Shown: piece after piece, positions 38,230 through 46,189 of the stretch | How the letters are laid out: every line of letters begins with the position of its first letter | How positions within the stretch are numbered: the first letter of the stretch is position 1 | Source: Thermococcus piezophilus | Lineage (GTDB): Archaea > Methanobacteriota_B > Thermococci > Thermococcales > Thermococcaceae | NCBI RefSeq assembly: GCF_001647085.1 | Contig: NZ_CP015520.1 | Location: 806,001 to 870,000 of the forward strand | DNA length: 64,000 bases | Direction: 5' to 3' | Translations under genes and position numbers: made by a program | Notes under the pieces: model-generated | Told to the model about the DNA's origin: nothing | Database searches by the model: none | What the model saw: only the letters and a program-made list of their open reading frames with translations

Positions 38230-38487
38230 TTAGATAATATCATCAATCGGATTCTTCTCTACCCCAAGGCTTTCCCTTTTTGGCTTTGAGCGGAGCTTGT
38301 AGATGATCACAGAGTCTTCGTCTTCATCAATTAGATCGAGCAGACCGGCTTTTATGCGCTCGAACTCGGCTAAGGTAGTTTCTCCCTCAAAAACGCTGTT
38401 TTGAACCCAATGCAAATACTGACGAAGGAACTTTTTAACCTTATTAACCCTCGAAACATTAACATCATAAACAATGACCACATACAT
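38230..38487 (-). CDS. cas2: CRISPR adaptation protein Cas2
   Basis: An 85-residue ferredoxin-fold protein opening with MYVVIVYDVNVSRVNKVKKFLRQYLHWVQNSVFEGE, the Cas2 signature including the early Asp and the VQNSVFEG strand. It bridges two Cas1 dimers in the integrase complex. It is convergent with csa3 (30 nt apart) and intact, unlike cas1. The segment upstream of it (38488-38945) is a candidate leader. Confidence 0.93.
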   Translation of the reverse strand: MYVVIVYDVNVSRVNKVKKFLRQYLHWVQNSVFEGETTLAEFERIKAGLLDLIDEDEDSVIIYKLRSKPKRESLGVEKNPIDDII

Positions 38488-38945
38488 GGCTCATCACAGT
38501 GAGTTTGACCATAATTCCATTTAATCTTTTTGGAGATTTTTCGATCCTCGCTGACGTTCTAGTTCTTGAAATTTTGGGGTTCTAATCTGGTTTGATTTTA
38601 AAATGGAGGCTTGAGAACGTGTTGGAAGGTTTTAGTAATTGTTTGTTATTAAATTACTTTAAGTTATAATTTTTGTTAGAATTGTAACGTTTTGAATGTA
38701 CATAGTTGGAATTAAGGATTCTGGGGGCTTTTTTGGTATTCCTTCCTCGTGGAAATTTGACCGTTTTAAAATTAAAAGTTAGGGAAGTTGGATTTTTGGA
38801 ATTAAAGGGTTTTTGAAATGTTGGAAGTCTTTTGGATATTATTGTGCAGTGAAGAATTGGATTCAGTGGTGAGGTTTATTTGCCAAGGGAAATCATGAAA
38901 CTTTCTAAATAGGGGGCTTGCTTGGGCTTTGCTATTAACCCTTCG
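38488..38945 (+). other. Candidate CRISPR leader left without its array
   Basis: About 460 nt with no reading frames and strong strand bias: the plus strand is rich in T and G and poor in C, unlike neighbouring coding DNA. It directly follows the adaptation genes, where a leader would sit. It stops abruptly at the terminal sequence of an IS element (TACTGTCAGGATAA, from 38946). No CRISPR repeat survives in the window at this point. Leader identity is inferred from position and composition. Confidence 0.45.
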
Positions 38946-39605
38946 ATACTGTCAGGATAAGCGGTGGGGCATTAGGTTTAAGTTTCTGGTAGTACTTCAA
39001 GAAAAGGGAGAGAAATGAGAACCGAAACATCCATATACTTGGTGGTTTCGGCCTTAAAACCCTTCCGCCGGAACAAAATTCCAGCAGAAAAGAAAATCAG
39101 GGCAGTAGAATTATACCTGCGAGGCCTCAGCTATCGCCAAGTTGCCAGGAATACTTAAAATCAGCCACACAACGGCTTGGCGGTCCAAAAATTGTTGAAA
39201 GGTTTACCGGCCAAAACTCCTCGCGGTAAGGAAGCAGAGGAAATTCATCGCGGTGGATGAGACTGTAATAAGAATCAATGGGGAGAAGAGGGCTGCGATT
39301 GATGTCGAAAGTAAGGCTTGAAGTCTGGATCACTGTAGTCAAACTGGTGGGTTGCCTGGGATTTCATTCTGGTTGTTTTAAAATCCCTGCGAGCAGGTTT
39401 TTTATGGTTGATAAAACGCTAATACAAGCCTGCCGTTAAGTCCTTGGGGCTGGTTCTGTTCACGTAATTAAGCTTGAGAACTGTGTTGAGCGCTGGTTCA
39501 GGACTGTTAAAGCTAGAAGTTTCTGGAATAATTTCAGGAGTAAGGATTGGAGGTTTGTTTTTCCCTTTGCCTTCTGGTATAATTTTGTTAGGGTTCACTC
39601 TCGAT
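38946..39605 (+). mobile_element. Decayed IS element with DDE transposase, interrupted at its 3' end
   Basis: The left terminus TACTGTCAGGATAA is followed by a transposase start at 39015 (ETSIYLVVSALKPFRRNKIPAEKKIRAVELYLRGLSYRQVAR), then, across several frameshifts and stops, ILKISHTTAWR, RKQRKFIAVDETVIRINGEKR (first catalytic Asp), NCVERWFRTVKAR with the late Glu, and FPFAFWYNFVRVHSR. The element matches IS6-like DDE transposases of Pyrococcus and Thermococcus in layout. Its last 30 nt are the first repeat of a CRISPR-like array, and its true 3' end now lies inverted at 47202-47298. Non-functional. Confidence 0.85.
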
Positions 39606-39660
39606 GAACATCACGAATGGTATAAGCCACAAAGGACCTATTGGTATAATTTTGTTAGGG
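39576..39660 (+). CRISPR. CRISPR-like repeat-spacer unit in the transposase gene, left half
   Basis: A 30-nt transposase sequence (39576-39605, beginning GGTATAATTTTGTTAGGG) is followed by a 37-nt unrelated sequence S1 (39606-39642, beginning GAACATCACG and ending ACCTATT). The first 18 nt of the same repeat come next (39643-39660). The second repeat is cut at GGG and joined to the body of lrgA. Repeat and insert lengths equal those of the partner array at 47269-47417. Confidence 0.8.
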
Positions 39661-40005
39661 CTGGCAATCATCCTCGGCTTTTTCCTTATCGGCGAGTGGC
39701 TGGGCGAGTGGCTAAACCTCTCGATTCCAGGAAGCGTCGTGGGAATGGTCCTCCTGATCCTAGCGCTTTTGAGCGGTCTGGTAAAGATTGAATGGGTCGA
39801 GAGAGAAGCCGAGTTCCTCGTGAGGAACATGAGCATCCTCTTCATCCCTCCAGGAGTTGGTGTAGTAACCTACCTTAGCCTAATAAAGAGCCAGGCGGTC
39901 CCGATATTTGCCGCCCTGATCCTCAGCTTCCTCGTTACACTGGTGGCAACGGCAAAGGTCGTCGAGTTGGTTAGAGAGAAAAACGGCAGAGGGGAGAGCA
40001 AATGA
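39604..40005 (+). CDS. lrgA: LrgA/CidA family membrane protein with a replaced 5' end
   Basis: From codon LAIILGFFLIGEWLGEWLNL (39661 on) this is a clear LrgA/CidA holin-like protein with four membrane helices and the SIPGSVVGMVLL signature. The 19 residues before it (starting MNITNGISHKGPIG) are encoded by the S1 insert and partial repeat of the CRISPR-like array, an accident of the inversion. The native start, ATGTACCGGGGG (MYRG), lies on the minus strand at 47426. The gene therefore lacks its own promoter and ribosome site and may be silent. Native body 39661-40005, overlapping lrgB by 4 nt. Confidence 0.85.
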   Translation: MNITNGISHKGPIGIILLGLAIILGFFLIGEWLGEWLNLSIPGSVVGMVLLILALLSGLVKIEWVEREAEFLVRNMSILFIPPGVGVVTYLSLIKSQAVPIFAALILSFLVTLVATAKVVELVREKNGRGESK

Positions 40006-40675
40006 ACCCCTTCGGGATAACGCTCACGCTAATAGTCTTTTACGCGTTCTCAGAGCTCTACAGGAAGAAAAAGGCCTTTTACCTCAACCCCGTGCTCCTC
40101 TCGATAATCACCATAGTGGTTCTGCTCAGGGAACTGGGCGTGACGTACGAGTACTACATGGACAGCGCGAGGATCCTCAGCTTCCTCTTGGGGCCGGCGG
40201 TGGTAAGCCTCGCGGTTCCAGTCTACAAGGGGAGGGAAACTATAAGGGTCTACGCCAAGGAAATCTGCCTCGGGATAATCTTCGGCGGAACGACAGCCAT
40301 TTTAACTGCTTTCTACATCGCCAAGCTTCTCGGGGCCCCCGAGAACATCCTCCTTAGCATAGCGCCGAAGAGCGTGACGACGGCGATAGCCATTGGCATC
40401 AGCGAGAAGATAGGCGGAGTCCCAGCTCTGACGGCAGTACTCGTCATCCTAACTGGAATACTGGGCAACGCCGTTGGGATGGAACTGCTGAACCTGGCCG
40501 GGATAAAGAACAGAATCGCAAAGGGTCTGCCATGGGAGTCACGTCTCACGGACTCGGAACGGCCCGGATAATCCTGGACGACGAGCTGAGCGGAGCGGTG
40601 AGCGGTTTAGCCATGGCCCTAAACGGAATCTTCACGTCACTCGTGCTTCCCTATCTCGTCGAACTTCTCAAGTAG
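40002..40675 (+). pseudogene. lrgB: LrgB family membrane protein, one frameshift near its end
   Basis: The first 176 codons give a polytopic LrgB protein (LLGPAVVSLAVPVYK and LLSIAPKSVTTAIAIGISEKIGGVPALTAVLVILTGILGN). After IAKGLP the frame breaks. Adding one C to CC at 40530-40531 restores MGVTSHGLGTARIILDDELSGAVSGLAMALNGIF and a stop at 40675, the complete LrgB C-terminus. LrgA and LrgB together influence membrane permeability and are proposed to export small metabolites. It overlaps the convergent Tfx gene by 39 nt once corrected. Confidence 0.85.
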
Positions 40676-41080
40676 GCACTCGCTTATCCTGAGCCTGTCC
40701 TTGGCGTCGAGGAAGAGCGTGAAGTCACGCTTGGCAATCCTGTCTGCGATTGGGGCATGCTCGACGAGGAAGGCTATGACCTCGGCCGTGCTGTACGGAA
40801 CCTTAATTTGAAGCTCGTCCGCCTTCTTGAAGAGCTTATCAGGGACCGCGAATATGTCCTCACCCTTTCTAACCTCAACACTTATCTTGGAGTTTATCTG
40901 CTCCCAGATGAGGATGGTGTTTCTGGCCTTCTCGATCTTCTCAATGGCCCTCCTCTCGAGTATGCTTATGTTGGCCCTGCTCGTACCCAAAAGCTCGGCT
41001 ATCTCGCTCTGCTTAAGCCCTCTCGCACGCAGACGGAGGATTTTAATCTGCTGCTCTGTGAGGAAGTTTTTCCCTGCCAT
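40637..41080 (-). CDS. Tfx family DNA-binding transcriptional regulator
   Basis: About 147 residues. The N-terminal helix-turn-helix (FLTEQQIKILRLRARGLKQSEIAELLGTSRANISILERRAIEKIEKARNT) matches the Tfx family. A C-terminal domain has the VPDKLFKKADELQIKVPYSTAEVIAFL motif. In Methanothermobacter, Tfx controls the molybdenum formylmethanofuran dehydrogenase operon. Thermococcales homologues are orphan regulators. Starts exist at GTG 41089 and ATG 41080. AGGTG at 7-nt spacing favours the ATG. Confidence 0.85.
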   Translation of the reverse strand: MAGKNFLTEQQIKILRLRARGLKQSEIAELLGTSRANISILERRAIEKIEKARNTILIWEQINSKISVEVRKGEDIFAVPDKLFKKADELQIKVPYSTAEVIAFLVEHAPIADRIAKRDFTLFLDAKDRLRISECLLEKFDEIGKHE

Positions 41081-41212
41081 TTTAAACACCTAAGTTTAAC
41101 AGGTATCAAAAGGTTAAAACTTTTTCCCCCACTAAACTTTCCTGTGGAGAAAAGGCCCATTAGAACCCTTCCTCGTGGAGAAGGCGATGACGTCAAGTTC
41201 ATTGAATTCTGG

Positions 41213-41290
41213 TGGTCCCGCGGCCCGGATTTGAACCGGGGACCTGCGGATCTACAGTCCGCCGCCGCTCCCAGGCTAGGCTACCGCGGG
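41213..41290 (-). tRNA. tRNA-Tyr (anticodon GTA), CCA encoded
   Basis: On the minus strand the acceptor CCCGCGG pairs with CCGCGGG, discriminator A and CCA at 41213-41215. The anticodon loop is CTGTAGA with anticodon GTA. The T arm contains GGTTCAAATCC. A TTTATAAACC promoter is at about 41325, upstream in the tRNA's direction. No intron. The 7-bp inverted repeat CCCGTTC/GAACGGG at 41298-41317 lies between promoter and tRNA. Confidence 0.96.
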
Positions 41291-41360
41291 ACCTGTGCCC
41301 GTTCCATAGTGAACGGGGTAGGTTTATAAATTTTTCTCCCGAGTTAGCCACGGTGAGAGC

Positions 41361-41942
41361 ATGAAGCTTTACGAACCCATTACCCTCGCCATGCCACTCG
41401 CGAAGTGGATCGGGGACTTCATAAGGGAGAACGGCCGTCTGCCGAGCGGCGAAGAGGTTAGAGAGGCAATGAAGGAGTTCGGCCTTGAGGAGAGCTGTTT
41501 AGACAGGGGGCTTGCCGTTTACAGGAGCCGCTTTTTAATTGCGCTGGTCTTCGCGAGGAACGAGAACCTCATCATTGACGTAATCTCCTCCAGCGGAGAG
41601 CTGAGCGACGCCCTCGAGGTCATAGCATACCACGACAAGAAGATAGAGGCCTTCGTGGTGGAGATACTGCCGACTAACGACCTCGAATACGAGGGCAACA
41701 TCGGCATCGAGCCCATAATCCTAGATGAGAAAAGCCTAGAGCCCGAAAGCAGCCCTGTGCTGGGCCACTTCGAGGAGGACAACGGGGGAATGTTTCTCGT
41801 CATCGACGGAGAAACCTACGAGCGCTGGAGGGAGGGAGAAGACGTTACCACCTGCCCAATCTGCGGTGGGGAGCTGGCCTGGAGGGGTGAGAAGGCATAC
41901 TGCTTGGACTGCGGTTATGGAGTTAAGGTGGTGAGGAAATGA
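41361..41942 (+). CDS. Conserved archaeal protein with C-terminal zinc ribbon, unknown function
   Basis: A 193-residue protein. The N-terminal half is helical (KWIGDFIRENGRLPSGEEVREAMKEFGL). The middle is an alpha/beta domain with strands FLIALVFARN, LIIDVISS and AFVVEILP. The C-terminus is a CPICGGELAWRGEKAYCLDCGYG zinc ribbon (about 164-186). It may bind nucleic acid or protein through the ribbon. It overlaps the next gene by 4 nt (ATGA), so the two are translated together, which hints at a shared function with the class II aldolase. No name assigned. Confidence 0.7.
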   Translation: MKLYEPITLAMPLAKWIGDFIRENGRLPSGEEVREAMKEFGLEESCLDRGLAVYRSRFLIALVFARNENLIIDVISSSGELSDALEVIAYHDKKIEAFVVEILPTNDLEYEGNIGIEPIILDEKSLEPESSPVLGHFEEDNGGMFLVIDGETYERWREGEDVTTCPICGGELAWRGEKAYCLDCGYGVKVVRK

Positions 41943-42499
41943 GCCGCGCTGTTAAGTCCCAGCTTGTCCAATACTCCCGCCTCGCCCACGAGAGGGGCCT
42001 AACGGCCGCTTTTGGAGGTAATTTAAGCATAAGACAGGGAAATCTGATCTTTATCAAGGCCACAGGGGCCGTCATGGACGACATGACTAAGGAGCAGGTG
42101 GCGGTAATCGACATGAACGGAAAACAGCTGTCAGCTATTAGGCCCTCCTCCGAGTACAGGCTCCACCTGGCGATTTACCGCGATAGACCGGACGTCAAGG
42201 CTATAGCCCACCTCCACCCACCGTATTCAATAATTGCAGCGACCATGCTCGAGATGGAACTCCCGATAATAACTCCAGAGGCGGAGCTGTACCTAAGAAG
42301 GATACCGATTGTACCCTTTAGGCCCGCCGGAACGAAGGAGCTGGCAGAGGCTGTCGCAGGGGTTATATGTCAGTCAGACGCCGTCCTGATGGAAAAGCAT
42401 GGCATCGTCACCGTCGGGAAGAGCCTGAGGGAAGCATTCTACAAGGCCGAACTGGTTGAGGAGAGCGCAAAGCTATGGTACTTGAGCAGAAAAGTATAA
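41939..42499 (+). CDS. fucA: Class II aldolase (L-fuculose-phosphate aldolase type)
   Basis: A 186-residue class II aldolase/adducin fold. FGGNLSIRQGNLIFIKATGAVMDDM is the phosphate-binding start. ILHLHPP-like AHLHPPYS (about 82-89) carries two zinc His residues, and MEKHGIVTVGKS the third. TPEAELYLRRIPIVPF contains the expected catalytic acid. In archaea such enzymes split fuculose-1-phosphate or provide dihydroxyacetone phosphate and lactaldehyde in deoxyhexose or cofactor-side pathways (the Methanocaldococcus homologue makes lactaldehyde for F420). The substrate here is unproven. Confidence 0.85.
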   Translation: MSRAVKSQLVQYSRLAHERGLTAAFGGNLSIRQGNLIFIKATGAVMDDMTKEQVAVIDMNGKQLSAIRPSSEYRLHLAIYRDRPDVKAIAHLHPPYSIIAATMLEMELPIITPEAELYLRRIPIVPFRPAGTKELAEAVAGVICQSDAVLMEKHGIVTVGKSLREAFYKAELVEESAKLWYLSRKV

Positions 42500-42549
42500 G
42501 CAACACGAATCATCAAAACGCAGGAAATGAGCGGGAAAAGTAAAAGCGC

Positions 42550-42801
42550 TCACTTAACCTGCTCAAGAGCTCCGAGGACCTCCCAGATTATGGTCCTCGT
42601 GTGCATAGGCATGTTCGGGTCCTCGCTAATCTCCTCAAGGATGGCTATCGCGTCGGCGGCTCTGACGGCCGGCTCCTTGCTCTCGTCGAGGAGAACCTCT
42701 ATAGCCTGCTCGGCGGCTCTCCTAATGTTCCTCGGAACGACAGTGTCCTGGACGACTTGCTCCTTGAGAACCTGCACAATCTGGTGAATCAGCTCGCTCA
42801 T
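42550..42801 (-). CDS. UPF0147 family protein
   Basis: An 83-residue all-helical protein matching UPF0147 throughout ([28 protein letters not shown], then [21 protein letters not shown]). The family is conserved across euryarchaea, small, soluble and without known function. GGGGTGAT precedes the ATG. It is convergent with fucA. Confidence 0.9.
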   Translation of the reverse strand: MSELIHQIVQVLKEQVVQDTVVPRNIRRAAEQAIEVLLDESKEPAVRAADAIAILEEISEDPNMPMHTRTIIWEVLGALEQVK

Positions 42802-42908
42802 TCTATCACCCCCTTTTCTAAAGAATTGTTACTAAAATCTCCTCGGGTTATCTTAAGCTTTCCTAACTAAAAAACTTTTCGGTTAACGTCGAAACTAAAG
42901 AAGGAAAA

Positions 42909-43436
42909 TCAGTACTCGATCCCTTTCCTCGCCAGGATGCCCCTCTGGTAGGGGTGCTTTATCTCCCTCATCTCGGTGACGTAGTCAGCTAACTCGAAGA
43001 GCTCCTTTGGGCAGTAGCGGCCGGTGATGACGAGCTCGGTGTGGGGTGCTTTGCTCTTGATGAGCTCCCTGACTTCCTCGACGTCGAGCATGCCGAAGCC
43101 CAAGGCGACGCAGAGCTCGTCGAGGATTACCAGACCCCACTCGCCGCTTGAGACCACCTCTTTAGCGCGCTCTAATGCCCTTTTGGCGGCCTCTATGTCG
43201 TCGGGCTCGGGTTTGCCGTGGACGAACTTCGGTAACCCAAAGGACTCTATGACCGCGCCGCATTCCGCTATCTTCTTCTGCTCTCCGTAAACGTTCCCGG
43301 CCTTCATGAACTGGAGGATTATCACCTTCCCGCCGGAGCCGAGCATTCTCACCGCGAGGCCAAAGGCTGCTGTGGTTTTTCCCTTCCCGTTGCCCGTGTA
43401 GATGTGAACTAAGCCGAGCTTGTCTTTCCAGGGCAT
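42909..43436 (-). CDS. cobO: Cob(I)yrinic acid a,c-diamide adenosyltransferase (CobO/BtuR family)
   Basis: A 175-residue P-loop protein with YTGNGKGKTTAAFGLAVRMLG (P-loop about 13-33), VIILQFMKAG, the GLVILDELCVALGFGM Walker B region and ELVITGRYCPKEL. This is the CobA/CobO/BtuR type, which transfers adenosyl from ATP to the corrin cobalt to make coenzyme B12. Length is normal for the family. The gene stands alone between UPF0147 and a methylase on the other strand. It marks the end of core genes before the restriction locus. Confidence 0.9.
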   Translation of the reverse strand: MPWKDKLGLVHIYTGNGKGKTTAAFGLAVRMLGSGGKVIILQFMKAGNVYGEQKKIAECGAVIESFGLPKFVHGKPEPDDIEAAKRALERAKEVVSSGEWGLVILDELCVALGFGMLDVEEVRELIKSKAPHTELVITGRYCPKELFELADYVTEMREIKHPYQRGILARKGIEY

Positions 43437-43534
43437 GTGGATTCACCTGGGTGGATATAATCGCCAAGGGTTTTTAGGAGTTTGGATGAAAGTTATAAGA
43501 AACTTAAGCAAACTAAAGCAATGGAGGAACAAAT

Positions 43535-44491
43535 ATGAGAGAAGTTCCGTTTGAGGAATATCTGGAATTCATAAAAAAGTACGATCACGTCATTATAGGG
43601 AATCAAAGAATAGAGATTGGAAAACCTATCCCAATCAAAACATTTCAGCCTCAGAACTTCAAGCTTGAAACAACGACCGTATGGAGCTTTCCAGAGCGGG
43701 GGAAATGGGCAACTCATCATGCAAATGCAAAATACAGGGGAAATTGGGCGCCCCAGGTTCCGCGAAACCTGATACTGCAATATACAAAGCCGGGAGATCT
43801 TGTACTAGATGCATTTCTCGGAAGTGGAACAACTTTGATAGAGTGCAAACTACTAGGAAGACACGGGATCGGGGTTGACATAAATTATGAGGCTCTAATG
43901 GTTGCATGGGATAGGTTAAATTTCGAATATGATCCCAGAATAGAAAACCAGTCTACGTTAAGTTCGTACCTTGGCATAAGAGAAGAGATAGAGTGGGTTA
44001 AACCTAAGATACGACTCTACCAGGGAGACGCGAGGAATCTAGACAAAATCGAAGACGAGAGCATAGATCTAATAGCAACTCATCCCCCTTACGCTAACAT
44101 CATTGGGTATACAAAAAAAGCAAAGTCCCCTGTGAAGGGGGATCTGTCCAATGTAAGATCCATAGATGAATTCGTTTCAGAAATAAAGAAGGTTGCCGAG
44201 GAATTTTATAGGGTTCTAAAACCGGGAAAATATGTAGCAATCTTGATTGGAGATACCAGACGGCACAGGCATTATGTTCCAATAGCATTTAGAGTCATGA
44301 AGGTGTTTTTGGAAGCTGGATTTATATTAAAGGAGGACATTATCAAGGTTCAGCATCATATGAGGGGTACAGAACCCTGGAAAACAAAGAAGAGAGACTT
44401 CTATCTGATTGCACATGAACATCTGTTCGTATTCAGAAAATTGGGAGAAGGGGAGAAAATCGAGAAATTCCGAGAAAGTAGAGTGGTTTAA
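43535..44491 (+). CDS. Type II DNA methyltransferase (amino-methylating, PPY type)
   Basis: A 318-residue methylase. The SAM-binding DAFLGSGTTLIECKLLGRHGIGVDIN (about 92-117) precedes the catalytic LIATHPPYANIIGY (about 180-193) in some order of motifs, and a second SAM-fold strand YVAILIGDTRRHRHYVP follows. THPPY in place of DPPY still fits N4-cytosine or N6-adenine transfer. The DNA is clearly more AT-rich than the flanking core genes, a sign of transfer. It converges with a 208-residue unknown gene, overlapping by 4 nt, and is near a Dam-type methylase. The set resembles a two-methylase restriction system. Confidence 0.85.
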   Translation: MREVPFEEYLEFIKKYDHVIIGNQRIEIGKPIPIKTFQPQNFKLETTTVWSFPERGKWATHHANAKYRGNWAPQVPRNLILQYTKPGDLVLDAFLGSGTTLIECKLLGRHGIGVDINYEALMVAWDRLNFEYDPRIENQSTLSSYLGIREEIEWVKPKIRLYQGDARNLDKIEDESIDLIATHPPYANIIGYTKKAKSPVKGDLSNVRSIDEFVSEIKKVAEEFYRVLKPGKYVAILIGDTRRHRHYVPIAFRVMKVFLEAGFILKEDIIKVQHHMRGTEPWKTKKRDFYLIAHEHLFVFRKLGEGEKIEKFRESRVV

Positions 44492-45114
44492 CTCCTCCAA
44501 AGCTCAAAAAGGGAAATACCATATTTCTTCGGCGCTGGCCTATTTCGAACGGCAGTCGTTATTATTTTGTCTATATCACCGTATTCGCTCTGTGCGATCC
44601 ATCGTATGAACCGCATAAGAAACTCTCGGGGAGGATCAAGTTTGCTCTCTTTGCATCCCCTGCTACCATAATTCCAATCCTGCTCGGCCATTAGTAATGA
44701 GCCATAGAAAACAGTTACATCAGGGGGATCGAGTTCCATTGAGAAATTTATACCCCGAACGTCGTCTAGAACCTCATTTATGTCATCTCCATGATTAATC
44801 CGTTCAAATGCCAAAAACACAGCCCTCGCATGCTTTTCATCACTTATCCGCTTAAGATACAAGTCAAAGAACAACCGAACATGTGTTGGGGCAAATTCTT
44901 TTCTTCCCTCAGGTTGGAGAACGACTTTAAAATCTCCCGGACATATCTTGTCTGTTCTGACAATGTAGACCTTGGTTCCGTTGGAGCCAGAATATAACAG
45001 GGCCCTTCCTCCTTCTTTGATAACTCTACGGGTCTTTTTAGTCTCCTTTATTTCTGCAGGTCTTAGCTTTTGAACTATCTCAAAAACATCATCCACTTTC
45101 ACGAACTTCACCAA
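44488..45114 (-). CDS. Unknown 208-residue protein, candidate restriction endonuclease
   Basis: It lies between two DNA methylases and is AT-rich like both. I recognise no family. Possible nuclease-like pieces are EGGRALLYSGSNGTKVYIVRTD, FKVVLQPEGRKEF and SMELDPPDVTVFYGSLLMAEQDWNY, where spaced acidic residues and an E-x-K-like pair could form an active site. That is a guess from position. The C-terminal YGDIDKIITTAVRNRPAPKKYG is basic and may contact DNA. It is 24 nt downstream of dam and probably co-transcribed with it. Confidence 0.5.
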   Translation of the reverse strand: MVKFVKVDDVFEIVQKLRPAEIKETKKTRRVIKEGGRALLYSGSNGTKVYIVRTDKICPGDFKVVLQPEGRKEFAPTHVRLFFDLYLKRISDEKHARAVFLAFERINHGDDINEVLDDVRGINFSMELDPPDVTVFYGSLLMAEQDWNYGSRGCKESKLDPPREFLMRFIRWIAQSEYGDIDKIITTAVRNRPAPKKYGISLFELWRS

Positions 45115-45138
45115 ATATCAAAAAGAAGGCAGGACTTT

Positions 45139-46089
45139 TTAAATAGATCGCTCTGCAACGGTTAAATACTCAATAAGCGACTTAGAAGTCATCAAAGCCT
45201 TCGATTTATCGCTGTTGACAAGGAGCTTTGCTCTTTCCCGGCCCAATTGTAATTCCGTAGGAACATTCGTAACGAGCATCTCAGGGACTTCACCCCTGCG
45301 ATCGGCTTTTGAGTTTATTGGCCTCTTTGCGTAGATCTTGGATATTCTAAATCCCTCTATCCCCTCATACAGCTCACGAATTGGCTTTACATAGGAGTTG
45401 CTTAGGATAAAGTAAACCCCTTTCTCATGGAGTTCAAGGCAGACGTCTCTGAGGCGCTCCTGGTCTTCTTTGCTGAAATCTTCCTTTGAATAGCTGGTAA
45501 AACTGGCAGTTTCTGAAACAGGGTGATAGGGGGGATCAAAATAAACCAGGTCTCCAGGCTTGGCAACTCTCAAGATATAGGTGAAGTCTTCGTTGTAAAT
45601 ATCGAGCTTTTTCAAAACTTCACTAGCCTTTCTGAGTCGCTCTTCGTCTACTATCTTAGGGTTTTTGTATCTACCAAACGGAACATTGAACTCGCCTTTC
45701 CTATTCTCGCGGTATAAGCCATTGAAGGCAGTTTTATTTAAGTACAAAAGCAGGCTCGCGAGTCTAATATTTGGAATTTCAAATCCGTTTCTAACTATCT
45801 CATTGAACTCCGCACGAGCCTTGTAGAAGTACTCCTTCTCATTTTTGTGCCTCTTTGCATCTTCAATTAGTTCGTCAACGTGATCTCTAACAACGACATA
45901 GAAGTTTATGAGTTTGGGATTTATGTCGTTTATAGTCCCCCTTTTGGGCTCCATCCAGAAAGTAACCGCACCGCCGCCAAAAAATGGCTCATGGAACGTT
46001 CTATTTCTAAAGTCCTTTGGCATTAACGCAACGATTTCATGGAGTATCTGCCTCTTCCCACCGGCCCACTTAAGGATAGGTTCTGCCAT
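45139..46089 (-). CDS. dam: Dam-family DNA adenine methyltransferase
   Basis: A 316-residue D12-class adenine-N6 methylase. The N-terminal ILKWAGGKRQIL (about 5-16) is the SAM motif, FHEPFFGGGAVTFWM the second, and VYFDPPYHPVSETASFTSY (about 191-209) the catalytic DPPY. The central domain has LYLNKTAFNGLYRENRKGEFNVPFGRYK, characteristic of Dam/DpnM enzymes that methylate GATC. Target GATC is suggested by family, not shown. An AGGAGGATG ribosome site precedes the ATG. Two copies of the GTGCAACATAA repeat lie 60-100 nt upstream, likely operators of the neighbouring regulator. Confidence 0.9.
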   Translation of the reverse strand: MAEPILKWAGGKRQILHEIVALMPKDFRNRTFHEPFFGGGAVTFWMEPKRGTINDINPKLINFYVVVRDHVDELIEDAKRHKNEKEYFYKARAEFNEIVRNGFEIPNIRLASLLLYLNKTAFNGLYRENRKGEFNVPFGRYKNPKIVDEERLRKASEVLKKLDIYNEDFTYILRVAKPGDLVYFDPPYHPVSETASFTSYSKEDFSKEDQERLRDVCLELHEKGVYFILSNSYVKPIRELYEGIEGFRISKIYAKRPINSKADRRGEVPEMLVTNVPTELQLGRERAKLLVNSDKSKALMTSKSLIEYLTVAERSI

Positions 46090-46150
46090 CGATTACATCC
46101 TCCTAGCCATTATTTAGGTCACGCCCTAATAAGGCATTCGATAAAATTAC

Positions 46151-46186
46151 GTGCAACATAAATATAAAACTTTTGGTGCAACATAA
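46151..46186 (-). promoter_or_regulatory. Direct-repeat operator candidates upstream of dam
   Basis: GTGCAACATAA occurs at 46151-46161 and 46176-46186, 25 nt apart, in the promoter region of dam (minus strand TTATGTTGCAC). A third exact copy is at 46658-46668, just upstream of the small DNA-binding-protein gene. All three are in the same orientation and none is in coding DNA, as expected for sites of a shared regulator. Confidence 0.55.
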
Positions 46187-46189
46187 TGT

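Noticed and set aside
38488-38945. Possible classical CRISPR repeats in the leader-like region
   Set aside because: I looked for repeated units of 28-37 nt and found only short AT-rich similarities such as TTGGAATTAA.
39576-39660. Ordinary IS target-site duplication as the cause of the 30-nt repeats
   Set aside because: The inserts are only 37 nt, differ from each other (S1, S2) and share no terminal repeats, so they are not mobile elements themselves.
46151-46186. Reading the GTGCAACATAA copies as a CRISPR array or att site
   Set aside because: Spacing is 25 nt and then about 480 nt, the unit is only 11 nt, and all copies are in promoters, which fits operators better.
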